The notes under the pieces: model-generated
Databases searched by the model: none
What the model was told of the DNA's origin: nothing
Seen by the model: the letters and a program-made list of their open reading frames with translations, nothing else
NCBI GenBank assembly: GCA_001914695.1
Contig: MNCZ01000099.1
Coordinates: forward strand, 24,833 to 88,832
Reading direction: 5' to 3'
DNA from: Gammaproteobacteria bacterium 13_2_20CM_66_19
Lineage (GTDB): Bacteria > Pseudomonadota > Gammaproteobacteria > Steroidobacterales > Steroidobacteraceae
Length of the DNA: 64,000 bases
Translations under genes and position numbers: made by a program
Shown: piece by piece, positions 1-11,038 of the stretch
Layout of the letters: each line of letters begins with the position of its first letter
Numbering within the stretch: position 1 is the first letter of the stretch

Positions 1-605
1 AGCGTGCTCTCATCGAGCGCCCGCTCGACGGGCAAGCTCTTGACGAAAGCCGGCGTCGCCGGAAGCACCGGGGCGTCCGCGCCACCGAACACGACTTCGA
101 GCGCGTCCGCGGCTACGCCGGCTCGCTGCAGCACCTCGCGCAGCCGCACCCCGCGCCAGCGCGCGTTGCCCATCGCGCCGCCGCCCCACTGAACCCCGGG
201 TACGCGGGGAGTGAAGAGCCCACGCCGATTTCCCGCGCATTGATTGACCGCCACGACCTCGACCTGCTCAAAGCCGCTCCTGAGCTCGGCGAGCGACAGG
301 GTGAGTGCCCGGCGTGCGCTGGCGCCGGAGACCTGCAGCCGCCAGCTGTCAGGATCGATGCGCGGAATCACCGTGAGGTGATAGCGCACGAAGAACGCGC
401 CGTTGTCCGTGAGCGGGGCCGCGAGATCCGCGAGCGGGGTTTCGAAGTTCGGCGGGCGGAAGCTACGCCGGATGAGCGGCTTCTTGCCGGGGAGCGCAGC
501 GAGTGCCTCGACCTGCGCCACCGTGCCCGCGCCATCGGAGGCCCACACGCGCCCGATGAGGCAGCCGCCCGTGGCGGCGAGCAGGAGCTCACGCCGGGTC
601 GCCAT
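1..605 (-). CDS. Sulfite oxidase-family molybdopterin-dependent oxidoreductase (3'-truncated by the window edge)
   Basis: Manual minus-strand translation from ATG at 605: MATRRELLLAATGGCLIGRVWASDG...VVAVNQCAGNRRGLFTPRVPGVQWGGGAMGNARWRGVRLREVLQRAGV; NQCAGNRR...W..GA.GNA.W.GV.L is the Mo-cofactor motif of the SorA/sulfite oxidase family. Absent from the ORF track because it has no stop in the window. Confidence 0.85.
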   Translation of the reverse strand, partial: MATRRELLLAATGGCLIGRVWASDGAGTVAQVEALAALPGKKPLIRRSFRPPNFETPLADLAAPLTDNGAFFVRYHLTVIPRIDPDSWRLQVSGASARRALTLSLAELRSGFEQVEVVAVNQCAGNRRGLFTPRVPGVQWGGGAMGNARWRGVRLREVLQRAGVAADALEVVFGGADAPVLPATPAFVKSLPVERALDEST

Positions 606-761
606 GGCGACTCAATTCCGCTGGTTTCATTGGAATCCCCCGGCGCAGCCGACCTGGCTCAAGCGGGCGGGAAGGATACCGTAATCCCCCGAAGCGGGGG
701 TACCGCCGCCACCGGCCGGGCGCCCGCGAGCGGACGCGAGTACCCTAAGGCTCCCAACGCC

Positions 762-1841
762 ATGATGACGCGCATGCTCAGGTTCATCCTCGCCGCGCTT
801 TCCGCGGTGCCGTGCCTGGCCATGCAAGCGGTCACCGCAGCTCCCGCGGCGCCGCTGCCCGCTCGGGGGGCGTGGCTCGAGCGCACGGAAGCGATCATGG
901 GCACACGCATTTACGTGCAGCTCTGGTCGCAGGACCGGGCCAAAGGCAACGCCGCGATCGATGCGGTGATGGCGGAAATGCGCCGCATCGATGCGCTCAT
1001 GAGCCACTACAAGCCCGAGAGCCAGTTGTCGCAGATCAACGCGCGCGCCAACCGCGAGCCGGTCCAGGTGGACAAGGAGCTGTTCGATCTCATCAAGCTC
1101 TCGACCCACTACTCCGAGATCACCGCAGGCGCCTTCGATATCACCTACGCGAGCGTCGGCTACCTCTACGACTATCCGCGCCACGTCCATCCGACCGAAG
1201 CGCAGATTCAGCAAGCGCTCCCTGCGGTCAACTGGCGCCGCATGCTGCTCGATGAGCAGCATCACACCGTGCGCTTCGAGCATCCTGGGATGCGTATCGA
1301 CCTGGGCGGCATCGGCAAGGGGTACGCCGTCGATCGCGGTGTTGAAATCCTCGAGGCGCGCGGCATCCGGCACGCCGTGGTCAGTGCAGGCGGCGACAGC
1401 CGCATCCTCGGCGATCACCTGGGTCGGCCGTGGCTGGTGGCGATCCGCCATCCCGATGACCCGCACAAGGTGGTGACCCGCATTCCGCTCAGCGACATCG
1501 CCATGTCGACTTCGGGCGACTACGAACGCTATTTCGACGAGAAGGGCGTCCGCTACCACCACATCATCGACCCGCGCACCGGCCATTCGGCCAGCAAGGT
1601 GCGCAGCGCCACGATCCTCGCGCCGACCGCCACGCAGACCGACGGCATGTCGAAGACCGCTTTCGTGCTGGGCCCTGAAAAAACGCTCGAGATCATCAAC
1701 CGCATGCCCGAGTACGATGCGGTGTTCGTGTGCCCTGACGGGCGGGTGTTGTACTCCAACGGGCTACGGCCGCCGGCGCCACGGCCGGCGGGCGCCCCGC
1801 CGGCAACGCCTACTGCGGTGAGCCCCCGTGTGACACCTTGA
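762..1841 (+). CDS. apbE: FAD:protein FMN transferase (ApbE family)
   Basis: WLERTEAIMGTRIYVQLW...MRIDLGGIGKGYAVDRGVEILEARGIRHAVVSAGGDSRILG...STSGDYERYF...HHIIDPRTG; true start is the internal ATG at 762 preceding a signal peptide, not ORF start 240. Confidence 0.93.
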   Translation: MMTRMLRFILAALSAVPCLAMQAVTAAPAAPLPARGAWLERTEAIMGTRIYVQLWSQDRAKGNAAIDAVMAEMRRIDALMSHYKPESQLSQINARANREPVQVDKELFDLIKLSTHYSEITAGAFDITYASVGYLYDYPRHVHPTEAQIQQALPAVNWRRMLLDEQHHTVRFEHPGMRIDLGGIGKGYAVDRGVEILEARGIRHAVVSAGGDSRILGDHLGRPWLVAIRHPDDPHKVVTRIPLSDIAMSTSGDYERYFDEKGVRYHHIIDPRTGHSASKVRSATILAPTATQTDGMSKTAFVLGPEKTLEIINRMPEYDAVFVCPDGRVLYSNGLRPPAPRPAGAPPATPTAVSPRVTP

Positions 1842-2082
1842 GCAGCGCGTCGATCTCCGCTTCCGCGGCGAGCCAGTCCTCGGTCTCGTGACCGGGGGCA
1901 AAGCCGCGCCGCTCGGCGCGCAGGTATGCGTTTTCCGCGATCGTCGTGCGCCGCATTTCGGCGGTCAGCGTCACCCGCGTGGGTTGCGGCGTCACTGACT
2001 TGGGCGGCCGCGCGGCAACGCGCGGCGTGCCGGTGCGTGCGGTGGAACTCGCCGGGATATCGCTTGAGCGTCTGGTAGCCAT
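1810..2082 (-). CDS. DUF2934-like small protein
   Basis: Ends with IAENAYLRAERRGFAPGHETEDWLAAEAEIDALL, typical of DUF2934; ATG at 2082. Confidence 0.75.
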   Translation of the reverse strand: MATRRSSDIPASSTARTGTPRVAARPPKSVTPQPTRVTLTAEMRRTTIAENAYLRAERRGFAPGHETEDWLAAEAEIDALLKVSHGGSPQ

Positions 2083-2192
2083 CGACTCCTCCTTCAACGA
2101 GGCGCTCACTTTGCGCGGGCAGCTTCGCGTGCGCAAGGGCCGGCAGGCGATGCAAGCGCTTACCGCGCGGCGCTCGTGTTCCTCCGCCCGCC

Positions 2193-2303
2193 GGGACGGG
2201 ACTCGGACTTACCTTGTGCCGGGAGATCGTCGAAGCGCACGGCGGGCTGAGCCTCGCGAACCGTCCGGGGGGCGGCGCGCTCGCCACGGTTTGGCTGCCG
2301 TGA
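2193..2303 (+). pseudogene. C-terminal relic of a sensor histidine kinase (HATPase G2 box to stop)
   Basis: Plus-strand frame reads [36 protein letters not shown]-stop, the canonical end of an HK ATPase domain, with no recognisable upstream kinase. Confidence 0.75.
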
Positions 2304-3240
2304 GAGCGCCGCCGTTGCCGGCCGCGGCTGGGCGCGCGGGCGCGGGGGCGCCGGCCGAGAGGTCGAGACCCTGCAGGTATTTGCGAAAGCCGCGTCCGAG
2401 CTCGGCGTGGCCGAGCGCGTATTCGACGGTCGCCTGCAGATAGCCGAGCTTGCTGCCGCAGTCGTAGCGCTTGCCGCTGAAGCGATAGGCGTAGACCGCC
2501 TCCTCGCGCATGAGCGCCGCGATGCCGTCGGTGAGCTGGATCTCGCCGCCGGCGCCCGAGCCGATGCTCTCCAGATGCTCGAAGATCGCCGGGGTGAGCA
2601 CGTAGCGGCCGACGACCGCGAGGTTCGAGGGTGCGACGGCGGGCTTGGGCTTCTCGATGATGCTGCGCACGCGGCTGGTCACCGCGCGGTCGCCGTCCAC
2701 TGCGACGATGCCGTACTTCTCGGTGTCCTGCCGCGGCACCACCTGCACGCCGAGCACGCTGGAGTGCCGGGACTCGTAGACCTGCGCCATCTGTGCGAGG
2801 CAGGCGACGTCGCTGCGAATGAGATCATCCGCCAGATGCACGAAGAAGGGCTCGGCGCCCACGGCGGGCTGCGCGCAGAGCACCGCATGACCGAGCCCGA
2901 GGGGCGCCGGCTGCCGGATATAGATGCAGGAGGCGTAGGAAGGCAGGACGCTGCGCAGCTGGTTGAGCAGATCGCTCTTGCCCTGCTGCTTGAGCGTCAG
3001 CTCCAGCTCCTGGTCGGAGTCGAAGTGATCCTCGATGGCGCGCTTGGAGGCGCCGGTGATGAACACCAGGCGCTGCGCGCCCGCGGCGAGGGCTTCCTCG
3101 ACCGCATACTGGATCAGCGGCTTGTCGACCACCGGGAGCATCTCTTTAGGGCTCGCCTTGGTCGCGGGCAGAAAGCGCGTGCCGCGCCCCGCCACGGGAA
3201 AGACCGCGGTGCGGATCGCCGACTTGAAGCGGGTCCTCAT
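2209..3240 (-). CDS. galU: UTP--glucose-1-phosphate uridylyltransferase
   Basis: [57 protein letters not shown] at 3240. C-terminal ~49 aa after YLQGLDL are non-GalU-like. Confidence 0.95.
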   Translation of the reverse strand: MRTRFKSAIRTAVFPVAGRGTRFLPATKASPKEMLPVVDKPLIQYAVEEALAAGAQRLVFITGASKRAIEDHFDSDQELELTLKQQGKSDLLNQLRSVLPSYASCIYIRQPAPLGLGHAVLCAQPAVGAEPFFVHLADDLIRSDVACLAQMAQVYESRHSSVLGVQVVPRQDTEKYGIVAVDGDRAVTSRVRSIIEKPKPAVAPSNLAVVGRYVLTPAIFEHLESIGSGAGGEIQLTDGIAALMREEAVYAYRFSGKRYDCGSKLGYLQATVEYALGHAELGRGFRKYLQGLDLSAGAPAPARPAAAGNGGALTAAKPWRARRPPDGSRGSARRALRRSPGTR

Positions 3241-3254
3241 CTTCTCTCCAGGGC

Positions 3255-4409
3255 TCACTGGGGGCCGCCGCCGCAGGTGGCCCCCGCCGGCCGCTCGGTG
3301 CGCTCGGCCCACTTGAAGACCGAGGGCCGCATGCTGTCCCAGGAGCGGCATTTCGGGCAGCGCCAGTACCAGCCGACGCTGTGGAGCCCGCAGTCATCGC
3401 ACTGGTAGCGGCCGCCGGCATCGCCGATGCGCATCAGGAGCGCGCCGAGCGAGCTCGCCTCCGCAGCCGACTCGATCCCGCCGCCGAGGTCCGCAGCCAG
3501 GCCCGCAAGTCCGGCGGCGTCCGCGGGCGGCAAGGCGGTGGCGAGAAGCCAGGCGAGCTGCCGCGGCGTGACCCGGCCGCTCTGTCGCAACCGCGCCCCG
3601 AGCTCGCTCAACATGTCGGCGCGCCCGATCTGGCGAGCGCTGCCGAGCACCGCGGGAATGATCTCGAGCGCAAGTCCCGGCGACATCTCGAGCGCGTGCA
3701 GGTAGAGGAGCAGGGCACCCGCGGCGTCACCGGCCTTCTCGGCGATACGCGCGGTGAGGATGTCAGCCCGCGGCAGCTCCGGCTGGTGCGTGCGCGCCTG
3801 CCGCAGCAGCGTCCGCGCGCGCTCGCTGTCACCCTGCACCAGCGCGTGCTCGGCGAGCTCGCAGAGGTAGTGGGCGGCGACCCGCCCCCGCTCGGCCTGC
3901 ACGGCCGGCGGCAGCTCGTGGAACACCTTGAGCGCCTTGGCCCAGTCGCCCTGGGTCTCGTAGATGGCTACCAGCTGATCGAGCGCCGCGTGCCGGTACT
4001 CGCGCGAAGCCGCCAACTCCTCGAAGACACGCTCGGCCCGGTCCATGAGTCCCGCGCTCTGATAGTCGAGCGCCAGAGCGAACGCGGCCTTGTCGCGCAG
4101 GCGTGGACCGCCGTGATCGCGCAGGCGCGAATGAAGCGCGATGGCGCGATCGACCTCGCCGCGGCGCCGGAACAGGCTCCCCAGCGCGAACTGCATCTCG
4201 GCGGCATCGCCCTCCGCCTCGGCGGCCATGCGCGTGAAGATCTCAGCGGCGTGATCGAAGCGGTCGTTGATGAGGTGGTCGAGGCCCACGTAGTAGTCGC
4301 GCGGCAACCGCACGGTGCGCGCCGCGCCGTTGCGGCGGCCGAGAAACCAGGCGGCGAGCCCGACGAGGATGAACGCCAGAGCCAGGAGCAGTGGGGGCAG
4401 CTCGAACAC
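3255..4409 (-). CDS. lapB: Lipopolysaccharide assembly protein LapB (TPR + rubredoxin-like)
   Basis: N-terminal [26 protein letters not shown], TPRs, C-terminal [28 protein letters not shown]. Confidence 0.93.
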   Translation of the reverse strand: MFELPPLLLALAFILVGLAAWFLGRRNGAARTVRLPRDYYVGLDHLINDRFDHAAEIFTRMAAEAEGDAAEMQFALGSLFRRRGEVDRAIALHSRLRDHGGPRLRDKAAFALALDYQSAGLMDRAERVFEELAASREYRHAALDQLVAIYETQGDWAKALKVFHELPPAVQAERGRVAAHYLCELAEHALVQGDSERARTLLRQARTHQPELPRADILTARIAEKAGDAAGALLLYLHALEMSPGLALEIIPAVLGSARQIGRADMLSELGARLRQSGRVTPRQLAWLLATALPPADAAGLAGLAADLGGGIESAAEASSLGALLMRIGDAGGRYQCDDCGLHSVGWYWRCPKCRSWDSMRPSVFKWAERTERPAGATCGGGPQ

Positions 4410-4468
4410 ACCGCGACGATATCAGGTCCGCGTGGCAAGCGATAACGCCGGCCGCCGGACGGTGGACT

Positions 4469-4783
4469 CTAGTCGCGGATCGGCCGGCCGGCCCCATCGT
4501 TCACGCGCTCGCGCAGATCCTTCCCGGGCTTGAAGTGCGGCACGTGCTTGCCGGAGAGTGCCACCGCCTCGCCGGTCTTGGGGTTGCGCCCCTGACGCGG
4601 CGGCCGGAAGTGCAGCGAGAAGCTGCCGAAGCCGCGAATCTCGATGCGCTCGCCCTGCGAGAGCGCGTCGCTCATGATCTCGAGAATCTGCTTCAGCGCC
4701 AGCTCGACGTCCTTGGCCGGCAGGTGCTTCTGCTTGGCAGTGATTATCTCGATGAGCTCAGACTTGGTCATGCGTTGCGACAT
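4469..4783 (-). CDS. ihfB: Integration host factor subunit beta
   Basis: [68 protein letters not shown]; lies directly downstream of rpsA. Confidence 0.96.
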   Translation of the reverse strand: MSQRMTKSELIEIITAKQKHLPAKDVELALKQILEIMSDALSQGERIEIRGFGSFSLHFRPPRQGRNPKTGEAVALSGKHVPHFKPGKDLRERVNDGAGRPIRD

Positions 4784-4797
4784 AAGGCCAGAAGCGC

Positions 4798-6474
4798 TCA
4801 GCGTTCTCCGGAACCGATCTGCTCTTTCAGGAGATCCCCGAGGCTGGTGCCCGAGGGCGTCTGCTCCGAGCGGTAGCTCTGGACAGCCTCGGCCTCCTCG
4901 TGCGCTTCCTTGGCCTTGATCGACAACGAGATGGTGCGTGATTTCTTGTCGACGCCGGTGAACTTCGCCTCCACCTCGTCGCCGACCTTGAGGACCGTGC
5001 GCGCGTCCTCGACTCGGTCGCGGCCGAGCTCGGAGGCGCGCAGCTGTCCTTCGACACCGTTGCCGAGATCGATGACCGCGCCGCGGGCGTCGACGTCCTT
5101 CACCACACCCTTGACGATCGTGCCCTTGGGGTTGTCGGCGATGTAGCTCGAGAACGGATCCTTCGCGAGCTGCTTGACGCCGAGCGATATGCGCTCGCGC
5201 TCCGGGTCGATCGACAGCACCATGGCCTCGATCTGCTGGCCCTTCTGGTAGTTGCGCACCGCCTCCTCGCCGGGCTGATCCCAGGAGATGTCCGACAGGT
5301 GCACGAGGCCGTCGATGTTGCCGGGGAGCCCGATGAAGATGCCGAAGTCGGTGATCGACTTGATCTGGCCCGCCACCTTATCGCCGCGGTTGTAATTCTC
5401 AGCGAACTCCTTCCACGGGTTCGCCTGGCACTGCTTGAGGCCGAGCGATATGCGGCGGCGCTCCTCGTCCACGTCGAGCACCATCACCTCGACTTCCTGG
5501 CCGGTGTGCACCACTTTCGCGGGGTTGACGTTCTTGTTGGTCCAGTCCATCTCCGAGACGTGCACCAGTCCCTCGACCCCGTCCTCGATCTCGACGAAGG
5601 CGCCGTAGTCGGCGATGTTGGTGACCTTGCCGAACACGCGGGTGTTCGGCGGGTAGCGCCGCGCGATGTTCTGCCACGGATCGGCGCCGAGCTGCTTGAG
5701 TCCCAGGCTCACCCGCGAGCGCTCGCGGTCGAACTTGAGGATGCGCACCTCGACCTCGTCGCCCACCTTCACGACCTCGGAGGGGTGCTTGACGCGCTTC
5801 CAGGCCATGTCGGTGATGTGCAGCAGCCCATCGATCCCGCCGAGATCGACGAAGGCGCCGTAATCGGTGAGGTTCTTGACCGTGCCGCGCACCACCGCGC
5901 CTTCCTGCAGGTTGTCCATGAGCGCGCTGCGCTCGGCGGAGAACTCCTGCTCGACCACCGCGCGGCGCGACACCACGACGTTATTGCGCTTCTGATCGAG
6001 CTTGATGACCTTGAACTCGAGCGGCTTGCCTTCGAGATACGAGGTATCGCGCACCGGGCGCACGTCGACGAGCGACCCTGGAAGGAAGGCGCGCACGTTC
6101 TCGATCTCGACGGTGAAGCCCCCCTTGACGCGCCCGGTGATGACACCGGTCACGATCTCGGATTTGTTGAACGCCTCCTCGAGGCGCGTCCAGGTGCGGG
6201 CGCGCTTTGCCTTCTCGCGCGACAGGCGGGTCTCGCCGGTGCCGTCCTCCACCGAATCGAGTGCGACCTCCACCTGGTCGCCGGGCTTGACCTCGACCTC
6301 GCCGCGCTCGTTCTTGAACTGCTCGAGGGGGATGACGGCCTCGGACTTGAGGCCTACGTTGACGATGACGACGTCGGGGGTGACATCCACCACGAGCCCC
6401 GTGAGGATCATTCCCGGGCGGATGCGTTGATTGGCGAGACTGTGCTCGAAAAGCTGCGCGAAACTTTCTGTCAT
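4798..6474 (-). CDS. rpsA: 30S ribosomal protein S1
   Basis: [53 protein letters not shown] with repeated S1 domains; start at 6474 rather than ORF start 6582. Confidence 0.97.
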   Translation of the reverse strand: MTESFAQLFEHSLANQRIRPGMILTGLVVDVTPDVVIVNVGLKSEAVIPLEQFKNERGEVEVKPGDQVEVALDSVEDGTGETRLSREKAKRARTWTRLEEAFNKSEIVTGVITGRVKGGFTVEIENVRAFLPGSLVDVRPVRDTSYLEGKPLEFKVIKLDQKRNNVVVSRRAVVEQEFSAERSALMDNLQEGAVVRGTVKNLTDYGAFVDLGGIDGLLHITDMAWKRVKHPSEVVKVGDEVEVRILKFDRERSRVSLGLKQLGADPWQNIARRYPPNTRVFGKVTNIADYGAFVEIEDGVEGLVHVSEMDWTNKNVNPAKVVHTGQEVEVMVLDVDEERRRISLGLKQCQANPWKEFAENYNRGDKVAGQIKSITDFGIFIGLPGNIDGLVHLSDISWDQPGEEAVRNYQKGQQIEAMVLSIDPERERISLGVKQLAKDPFSSYIADNPKGTIVKGVVKDVDARGAVIDLGNGVEGQLRASELGRDRVEDARTVLKVGDEVEAKFTGVDKKSRTISLSIKAKEAHEEAEAVQSYRSEQTPSGTSLGDLLKEQIGSGER

Positions 6475-6610
6475 ACCTTCACTTTGCACGCCACCGGCGT
6501 GCCTGCACTGGAGCACTCGTCCTGAGGCCCAGGAAAGAAACACCGGGCACCCGCAATCCGGCGAGCGCCGACTTCGAATCACCTTCCGTGCGTACGCGAA
6601 CGAGAGGCTG

Positions 6611-7300
6611 TCACGGCCACAGGCACCGGGCGGTCATGAGTTCCAGCACCCGCCCGACGATCGCCTCGATCTTGATGCCGGTCGAGTCGATCACGCAGGC
6701 GTCGGACGCCGGCCTCAACGGGGCGACCGGGCGGGTCTGATCCCTGAGGTCCCGCTCGGCTATCTCGCGCGAAAGGGCGGGAAGGCTAACATCCGATCCC
6801 TTGTCTTTCAACTGCTTATGCCGGCGCAGGGCCCTTTCTTCGGGGGTGGCGGTCAGGAAGATCTTCAGGTCGGCCCCGGGGAAGACCACGGTGCCCATAT
6901 CGCGCCCGTCCGCGACCAGCCCCGGGGATCTGGCAAAGGCCCGCTGGCGCCCGAGGAGGGCCGCGCGGACCGCCGGCCATGCCGCAACCCGTGAGGCCCC
7001 CTGCCCGGCGCCTTCCGAGCGAATCGCCTCGGTGACGTCGCGCCCGTCGAGCCACACGCGCTCGCTCCCGTCGGGGGCGGAGCCGAAACGGGCGTCCATG
7101 GACGCGGCGATCTCGCCATGACCGCGCTCGTCGACGCTCTCGAGACCCGCGGTGGCGCCGGCCAGCGCCACCAGGCGGTACAGCGCGCCGCTGTCGAGCA
7201 GGTGCCAGCCGGTGCGGCGCGCGACGGCGCGGCTGATGGTGCCCTTGCCCGAGCCACTCGGGCCGTCGATGGTCACGATAGGGGATCGCGTGCGGGACAT
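6611..7300 (-). CDS. cmk: Cytidylate kinase
   Basis: [39 protein letters not shown]...[32 protein letters not shown]. Confidence 0.96.
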   Translation of the reverse strand: MSRTRSPIVTIDGPSGSGKGTISRAVARRTGWHLLDSGALYRLVALAGATAGLESVDERGHGEIAASMDARFGSAPDGSERVWLDGRDVTEAIRSEGAGQGASRVAAWPAVRAALLGRQRAFARSPGLVADGRDMGTVVFPGADLKIFLTATPEERALRRHKQLKDKGSDVSLPALSREIAERDLRDQTRPVAPLRPASDACVIDSTGIKIEAIVGRVLELMTARCLWP

Positions 7301-7316
7301 CCTCAGGCAGCGTCCG

Positions 7317-8642
7317 TCAGAGCGCCTCGATCCGCAAGCCCGCGGCGCGCGCCGTGTCCACGAACCCCGGGAAAGAGGTCGCCACGTTCGCCACCTCGAG
7401 GATCTCGATCGGCGCGCGCGCTTTGAGCGAGGCGACCGCGAACGCCATCGCGATGCGGTGATCGCCTGAGCTGTCGATGGTGCCGCCGCCGAGCTCTCCG
7501 GCGCCGCGGATCCACAGGCCGTCGGGGAGCAGCTGGTGCTCGACCCCGAGACGCTCGAGCCCCGCCGCCATGGCAGCCAGCCGATCGCTCTCCTTGACGC
7601 GCAGCTCGAGCGCGCCGCGCACCAGCGTCTCGCCGCTCGCGCACGCGGCGGCGATGAAGAACACCGGAAACTCGTCGATCGAGTTGGGAATCAGCGTCTC
7701 GGGCACGGTGATGCCGTGGAGCGCGCTGCGGCGCACCTCGATATCCGCGACCGGCTCGGCGTCGCTGTCCCCGGCTGCGGTGCGCGGCTGCAGGCGGATG
7801 TCGGCTCCCATGCGGCGCAGCAGCTCGATGAGACCGGTGCGCGTCGGGTTCACGCCGACGTTGGTGAGGGTGAGGGCGGGATCGGCCGCCAGGCAGCCGG
7901 CGACCAGAAAGAACGCCGCCGAGGAGAAATCCGCGGGCACCGCGATGCGCGTGCCGGTGAGCGGCTGCCCCCCCTCCATCGCAATCCTTCGCCCGTCGCG
8001 CTGCAGCCGTACGCCGAAGGCGCCGAGCATGCGCTCGGTGTGATCGCGCGCGGGCGCGGGCTCCGTGAGCTCGGTGCGTCCGGTGGCGGCGAGCCCCGCG
8101 AGCAGCACCGCGGACTTCACCTGCGCGCTCGCCACCGGGAGGCTGTAATGAATGGCGCGCAGATGCGGCGTGCCGCGGATCTCGACCGGCGGGCGGCCCT
8201 CGCGCGTGTGGATGCGCGCGCCCATCATCTGCAGCGGCACGGCGACCCGCTCCATCGGCCGGCGCATCAGCGACTCGTCGCCGATGAGCGTCGAGTCGAA
8301 TCTCTGCGGCGCCAGCACTCCCATCATCAGGCGCATCGCCGTGCCGGCGTTGCCCATGTCGAGCGGCGCCGGCGACGGCGCGAGGCCGTGTGCGCCCACG
8401 CCGTGCACCACGACCTCGGTTTCCGCGGGCCGCTCGATCGCAACCCCGAGCTGCTCGAGCGCCCGCGCGGTGGACAGGCAGTCCTCGCCCGCGAGAAACC
8501 CGCTGATGTGCGTGTCCCCGTCGGCGAGTGCGCCGAGCATGAGGGCGCGGTGCGAGATCGACTTGTCGCCGGGCACGGTGAGCGAGCCCTTGATGCTCCC
8601 GCCGGCGCGCACTCGATAGCGGTCGGCGCCCGGTGGGCTCAT
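7317..8642 (-). CDS. aroA: 3-phosphoshikimate 1-carboxyvinyltransferase
   Basis: GSLTVPGDKSISHRALMLGALADG...LDMGNAGTAMRLMMGVL...GDHRIAMAF; ATG at 8642 overlaps the pheA stop. Confidence 0.96.
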   Translation of the reverse strand: MSPPGADRYRVRAGGSIKGSLTVPGDKSISHRALMLGALADGDTHISGFLAGEDCLSTARALEQLGVAIERPAETEVVVHGVGAHGLAPSPAPLDMGNAGTAMRLMMGVLAPQRFDSTLIGDESLMRRPMERVAVPLQMMGARIHTREGRPPVEIRGTPHLRAIHYSLPVASAQVKSAVLLAGLAATGRTELTEPAPARDHTERMLGAFGVRLQRDGRRIAMEGGQPLTGTRIAVPADFSSAAFFLVAGCLAADPALTLTNVGVNPTRTGLIELLRRMGADIRLQPRTAAGDSDAEPVADIEVRRSALHGITVPETLIPNSIDEFPVFFIAAACASGETLVRGALELRVKESDRLAAMAAGLERLGVEHQLLPDGLWIRGAGELGGGTIDSSGDHRIAMAFAVASLKARAPIEILEVANVATSFPGFVDTARAAGLRIEAL

Positions 8643-9835
8643 TGCACCGCCCGCGGATAGGAGCCGAGCACCCGGAAGAGCGAGGCGCGCTTCCTGAGCG
8701 CCGCCAGCGCCTTGGACACCCGCGGCTCGTCGGCATGCCCCTCGAGGTCCATGAAGAACACGTAGTCCCACTTGCGCCGCCTGGAGGGCCGCGACTCGAT
8801 GCGGGTGAGCGACACCCGGTGGCGCGCGAGCGGCTCGAGCAGCCGGTAGAGCGCCCCGGGCGCGTCGGTGTGCCCCACCGAGACGAGGAGCGTCGTGCGA
8901 TCCTCGCCGCTCGGGGCGAAGAGCCTGCGCCCGAGCACGAGGAAGCGCGTCGTGTTGTCGGCGCGGTCCTCGATCTCCGCGACCAGGATCTTCAGGCCAT
9001 AGATCTCGGCCGCGGTCTCGCCCGCGATCGCGGCGCTCCCCTTCTCGTCGCGGGCGCGCCGCGCCCCCTCGGCGTTGCTGGATACCGGCACCTGCTCGAC
9101 GCCCGGCAGGTGCTCGTCCAGCCACTGCCGGCACTGGCCGAGAGACTGGGGGTGCGAGCAGACGCGCTCGATGCGCGCGATCTCGCTCATGGCGCCCATG
9201 AGGTGATGACGCACGCGCAACTCCACCTCGCCGCAGATCTTGAGCGGGGAAGTGAGGAAGCGATCGAGCGTGTGGTTGACCGTGCCCTCGGTGGAGTTCT
9301 CGATCGGCACGACGCCGAAGTCGGCGCTCCCCGATTCCACCTCGTGAAATACCTCATCGATCGAGGCGAGAGGGAGCGCGCGTACGGAGTGGCCGAAGTG
9401 ATTGAGCACCGCGGTCTGAGTGAAGGTGCCTTCGGGACCGAGGAACGCCACCTTGAGCGGCTCCTGCTGCGCAAGACACGCCGACATGATCTCACGGAAC
9501 AGGCGCAGGATCTCCGCATCGCGCAACGGCCCGGTGTTGCGCGCCTGGGCCTGCCGCAGCACCTGCGCCTCGCGCTCCGGGCGATAGAAATCCACCGTCC
9601 GCGCGCCGCTCGTCTTCGAGATCCCGACCTGCTGCGCGAGGCGCGCCCGCTCGTTGATCAGCGCCTGAATCTTCTCGTCGACCGCGTCGATGCGGCCGCG
9701 CGCCTCCCCGAGATCGAGCGGCCCTGGCGCCGGCGCCGCCCCCGGCGCGATGCGCGCCGGCCCGTCCCCCGCCGGCGCCCGAGGTGCGGACTTGCGGCGC
9801 GCCGCGCGCGGGGGCTTCGGGTTCTTTCGGGCCAT
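8639..9835 (-). CDS. pheA: Bifunctional chorismate mutase/prephenate dehydratase
   Basis: LGEARGRIDAVDEKIQALINERARLAQQVG (CM) followed by VAFLGPEGTFTQTAVLNHFG...GVVPIENSTEGTVNHTLD and an ACT domain (ESRPSRRRKWDYVFFMDLEGH). Confidence 0.96.
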   Translation of the reverse strand: MARKNPKPPRAARRKSAPRAPAGDGPARIAPGAAPAPGPLDLGEARGRIDAVDEKIQALINERARLAQQVGISKTSGARTVDFYRPEREAQVLRQAQARNTGPLRDAEILRLFREIMSACLAQQEPLKVAFLGPEGTFTQTAVLNHFGHSVRALPLASIDEVFHEVESGSADFGVVPIENSTEGTVNHTLDRFLTSPLKICGEVELRVRHHLMGAMSEIARIERVCSHPQSLGQCRQWLDEHLPGVEQVPVSSNAEGARRARDEKGSAAIAGETAAEIYGLKILVAEIEDRADNTTRFLVLGRRLFAPSGEDRTTLLVSVGHTDAPGALYRLLEPLARHRVSLTRIESRPSRRRKWDYVFFMDLEGHADEPRVSKALAALRKRASLFRVLGSYPRAVQ

Positions 9836-9862
9836 GGACAGGCGCTCCCCCTTGCCGTGCGC

Positions 9863-11032
9863 TCAGGCGATGCGCGCCGACAGCACCCCGTCGATGGCGC
9901 CGATCCTCGCGAGGAGCTCCTCGCCGACGCCGCCGTCGGCATCGATGAGCGTGTAGGCGTACTCGCCGCGCGACTTGTTCAGCAGGTCGGCGATATTGAT
10001 CCCATGCGCGGCGAGACAGGTGGAGATCTGGCCTACCATGTTGGGCACGTTGCGGTTGGCGACGCTGAGTCGCGTGGTGTTCGGTACCCTCGGCAGCACC
10101 GCCTCCGGATAGTTGACGCTGTTTCTTATGTTGCCGTTCTCGAGAAAGTCGCGCAGCTGCTCGGCGACCATGACGGCGCAGTTCTCCTCCGCCTCCCCGG
10201 TCGAGGCGCCGAGATGCGGCAGGGTCATCACCCGGGGATGCTCCTTGAGCAGACGGCTCGGGAAATCGCACACGTAGGCATGCAGCCGCCCGGCGTCCAG
10301 AGCCGCGAGCACCGCGGCGCTGTCGACGATGGCGGCGCGCGCGAAGTTGAGCAGCGTCGCGCCGGACCTCGCGAGCGCGAGCCGCGCGCCGTTCACCAGT
10401 GCCTCGGTGCTCTCATTCAGGGGCACGTGCACCGTGATCGCGTCGGAGCGCGTGAACAGGTCTTCGAGGGAGAGTGCCTGTTCGACGCTCGACGACAGCT
10501 GCCAGGCGCGCTGCACGGTGAGCTGCGGATCGTAGCCGAGCACCTTCATGCCGAGCGCCAGCGCCGAATTCGCCACCTCGACGCCGACCGCCCCGAGCCC
10601 CACCACCCCGAGCGTGCGACCGGGGAGCTCGAAGCCGAGGAAGCTCTTCTTGCCCTTCTCGACCGCGGCCTCGATGGCCGCATCGTCCCCCTCGAGGGCA
10701 CGCACGAACAGCCACGCGGGTCCGATGTTGCGCGCCGCCAGCAGCAGCCCCGCCAGCACCAGCTCCTTCACCGCGTTGGCGTTGGCGCCCGGGGTGTTGA
10801 AGACCGGAATGCCGCGCCGGCTCATCTGGTCGATGGGGATGTTGTTCACGCCCGCGCCGGCGCGGCCGATGGCGCGCACGCCCGGCGGGATCGCGAAGTC
10901 GTGCAGGTCGGCCGAGCGCACCAGGATCGCGTCGGGGTTCGTCACCTTCGCGCCGACCTCGTAGCGCTCGCGCGGCAGCCGCGCGAGCCCCCGGCTGCTG
11001 ATCTCGTTGAGCGTCAGGATACGGTAAGCCAT
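9863..11032 (-). CDS. serA: Phosphoglycerate dehydrogenase
   Basis: RAIGRAGAGVNNIPIDQMSRRGIPVFNTPGANANAVKELVLAG...LGVVGLGAVGVEVAN...LPHLGASTGEAEENCA and C-terminal ACT domain. Confidence 0.94.
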   Translation of the reverse strand: MAYRILTLNEISSRGLARLPRERYEVGAKVTNPDAILVRSADLHDFAIPPGVRAIGRAGAGVNNIPIDQMSRRGIPVFNTPGANANAVKELVLAGLLLAARNIGPAWLFVRALEGDDAAIEAAVEKGKKSFLGFELPGRTLGVVGLGAVGVEVANSALALGMKVLGYDPQLTVQRAWQLSSSVEQALSLEDLFTRSDAITVHVPLNESTEALVNGARLALARSGATLLNFARAAIVDSAAVLAALDAGRLHAYVCDFPSRLLKEHPRVMTLPHLGASTGEAEENCAVMVAEQLRDFLENGNIRNSVNYPEAVLPRVPNTTRLSVANRNVPNMVGQISTCLAAHGINIADLLNKSRGEYAYTLIDADGGVGEELLARIGAIDGVLSARIA

Positions 11033-11038
11033 TTGCCT

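Noticed and set aside
240-761. N-terminal 174 aa of the 240-1841 ORF
   Set aside because: Antisense to the sulfite oxidase-like gene; ApbE with its signal peptide starts at 762.
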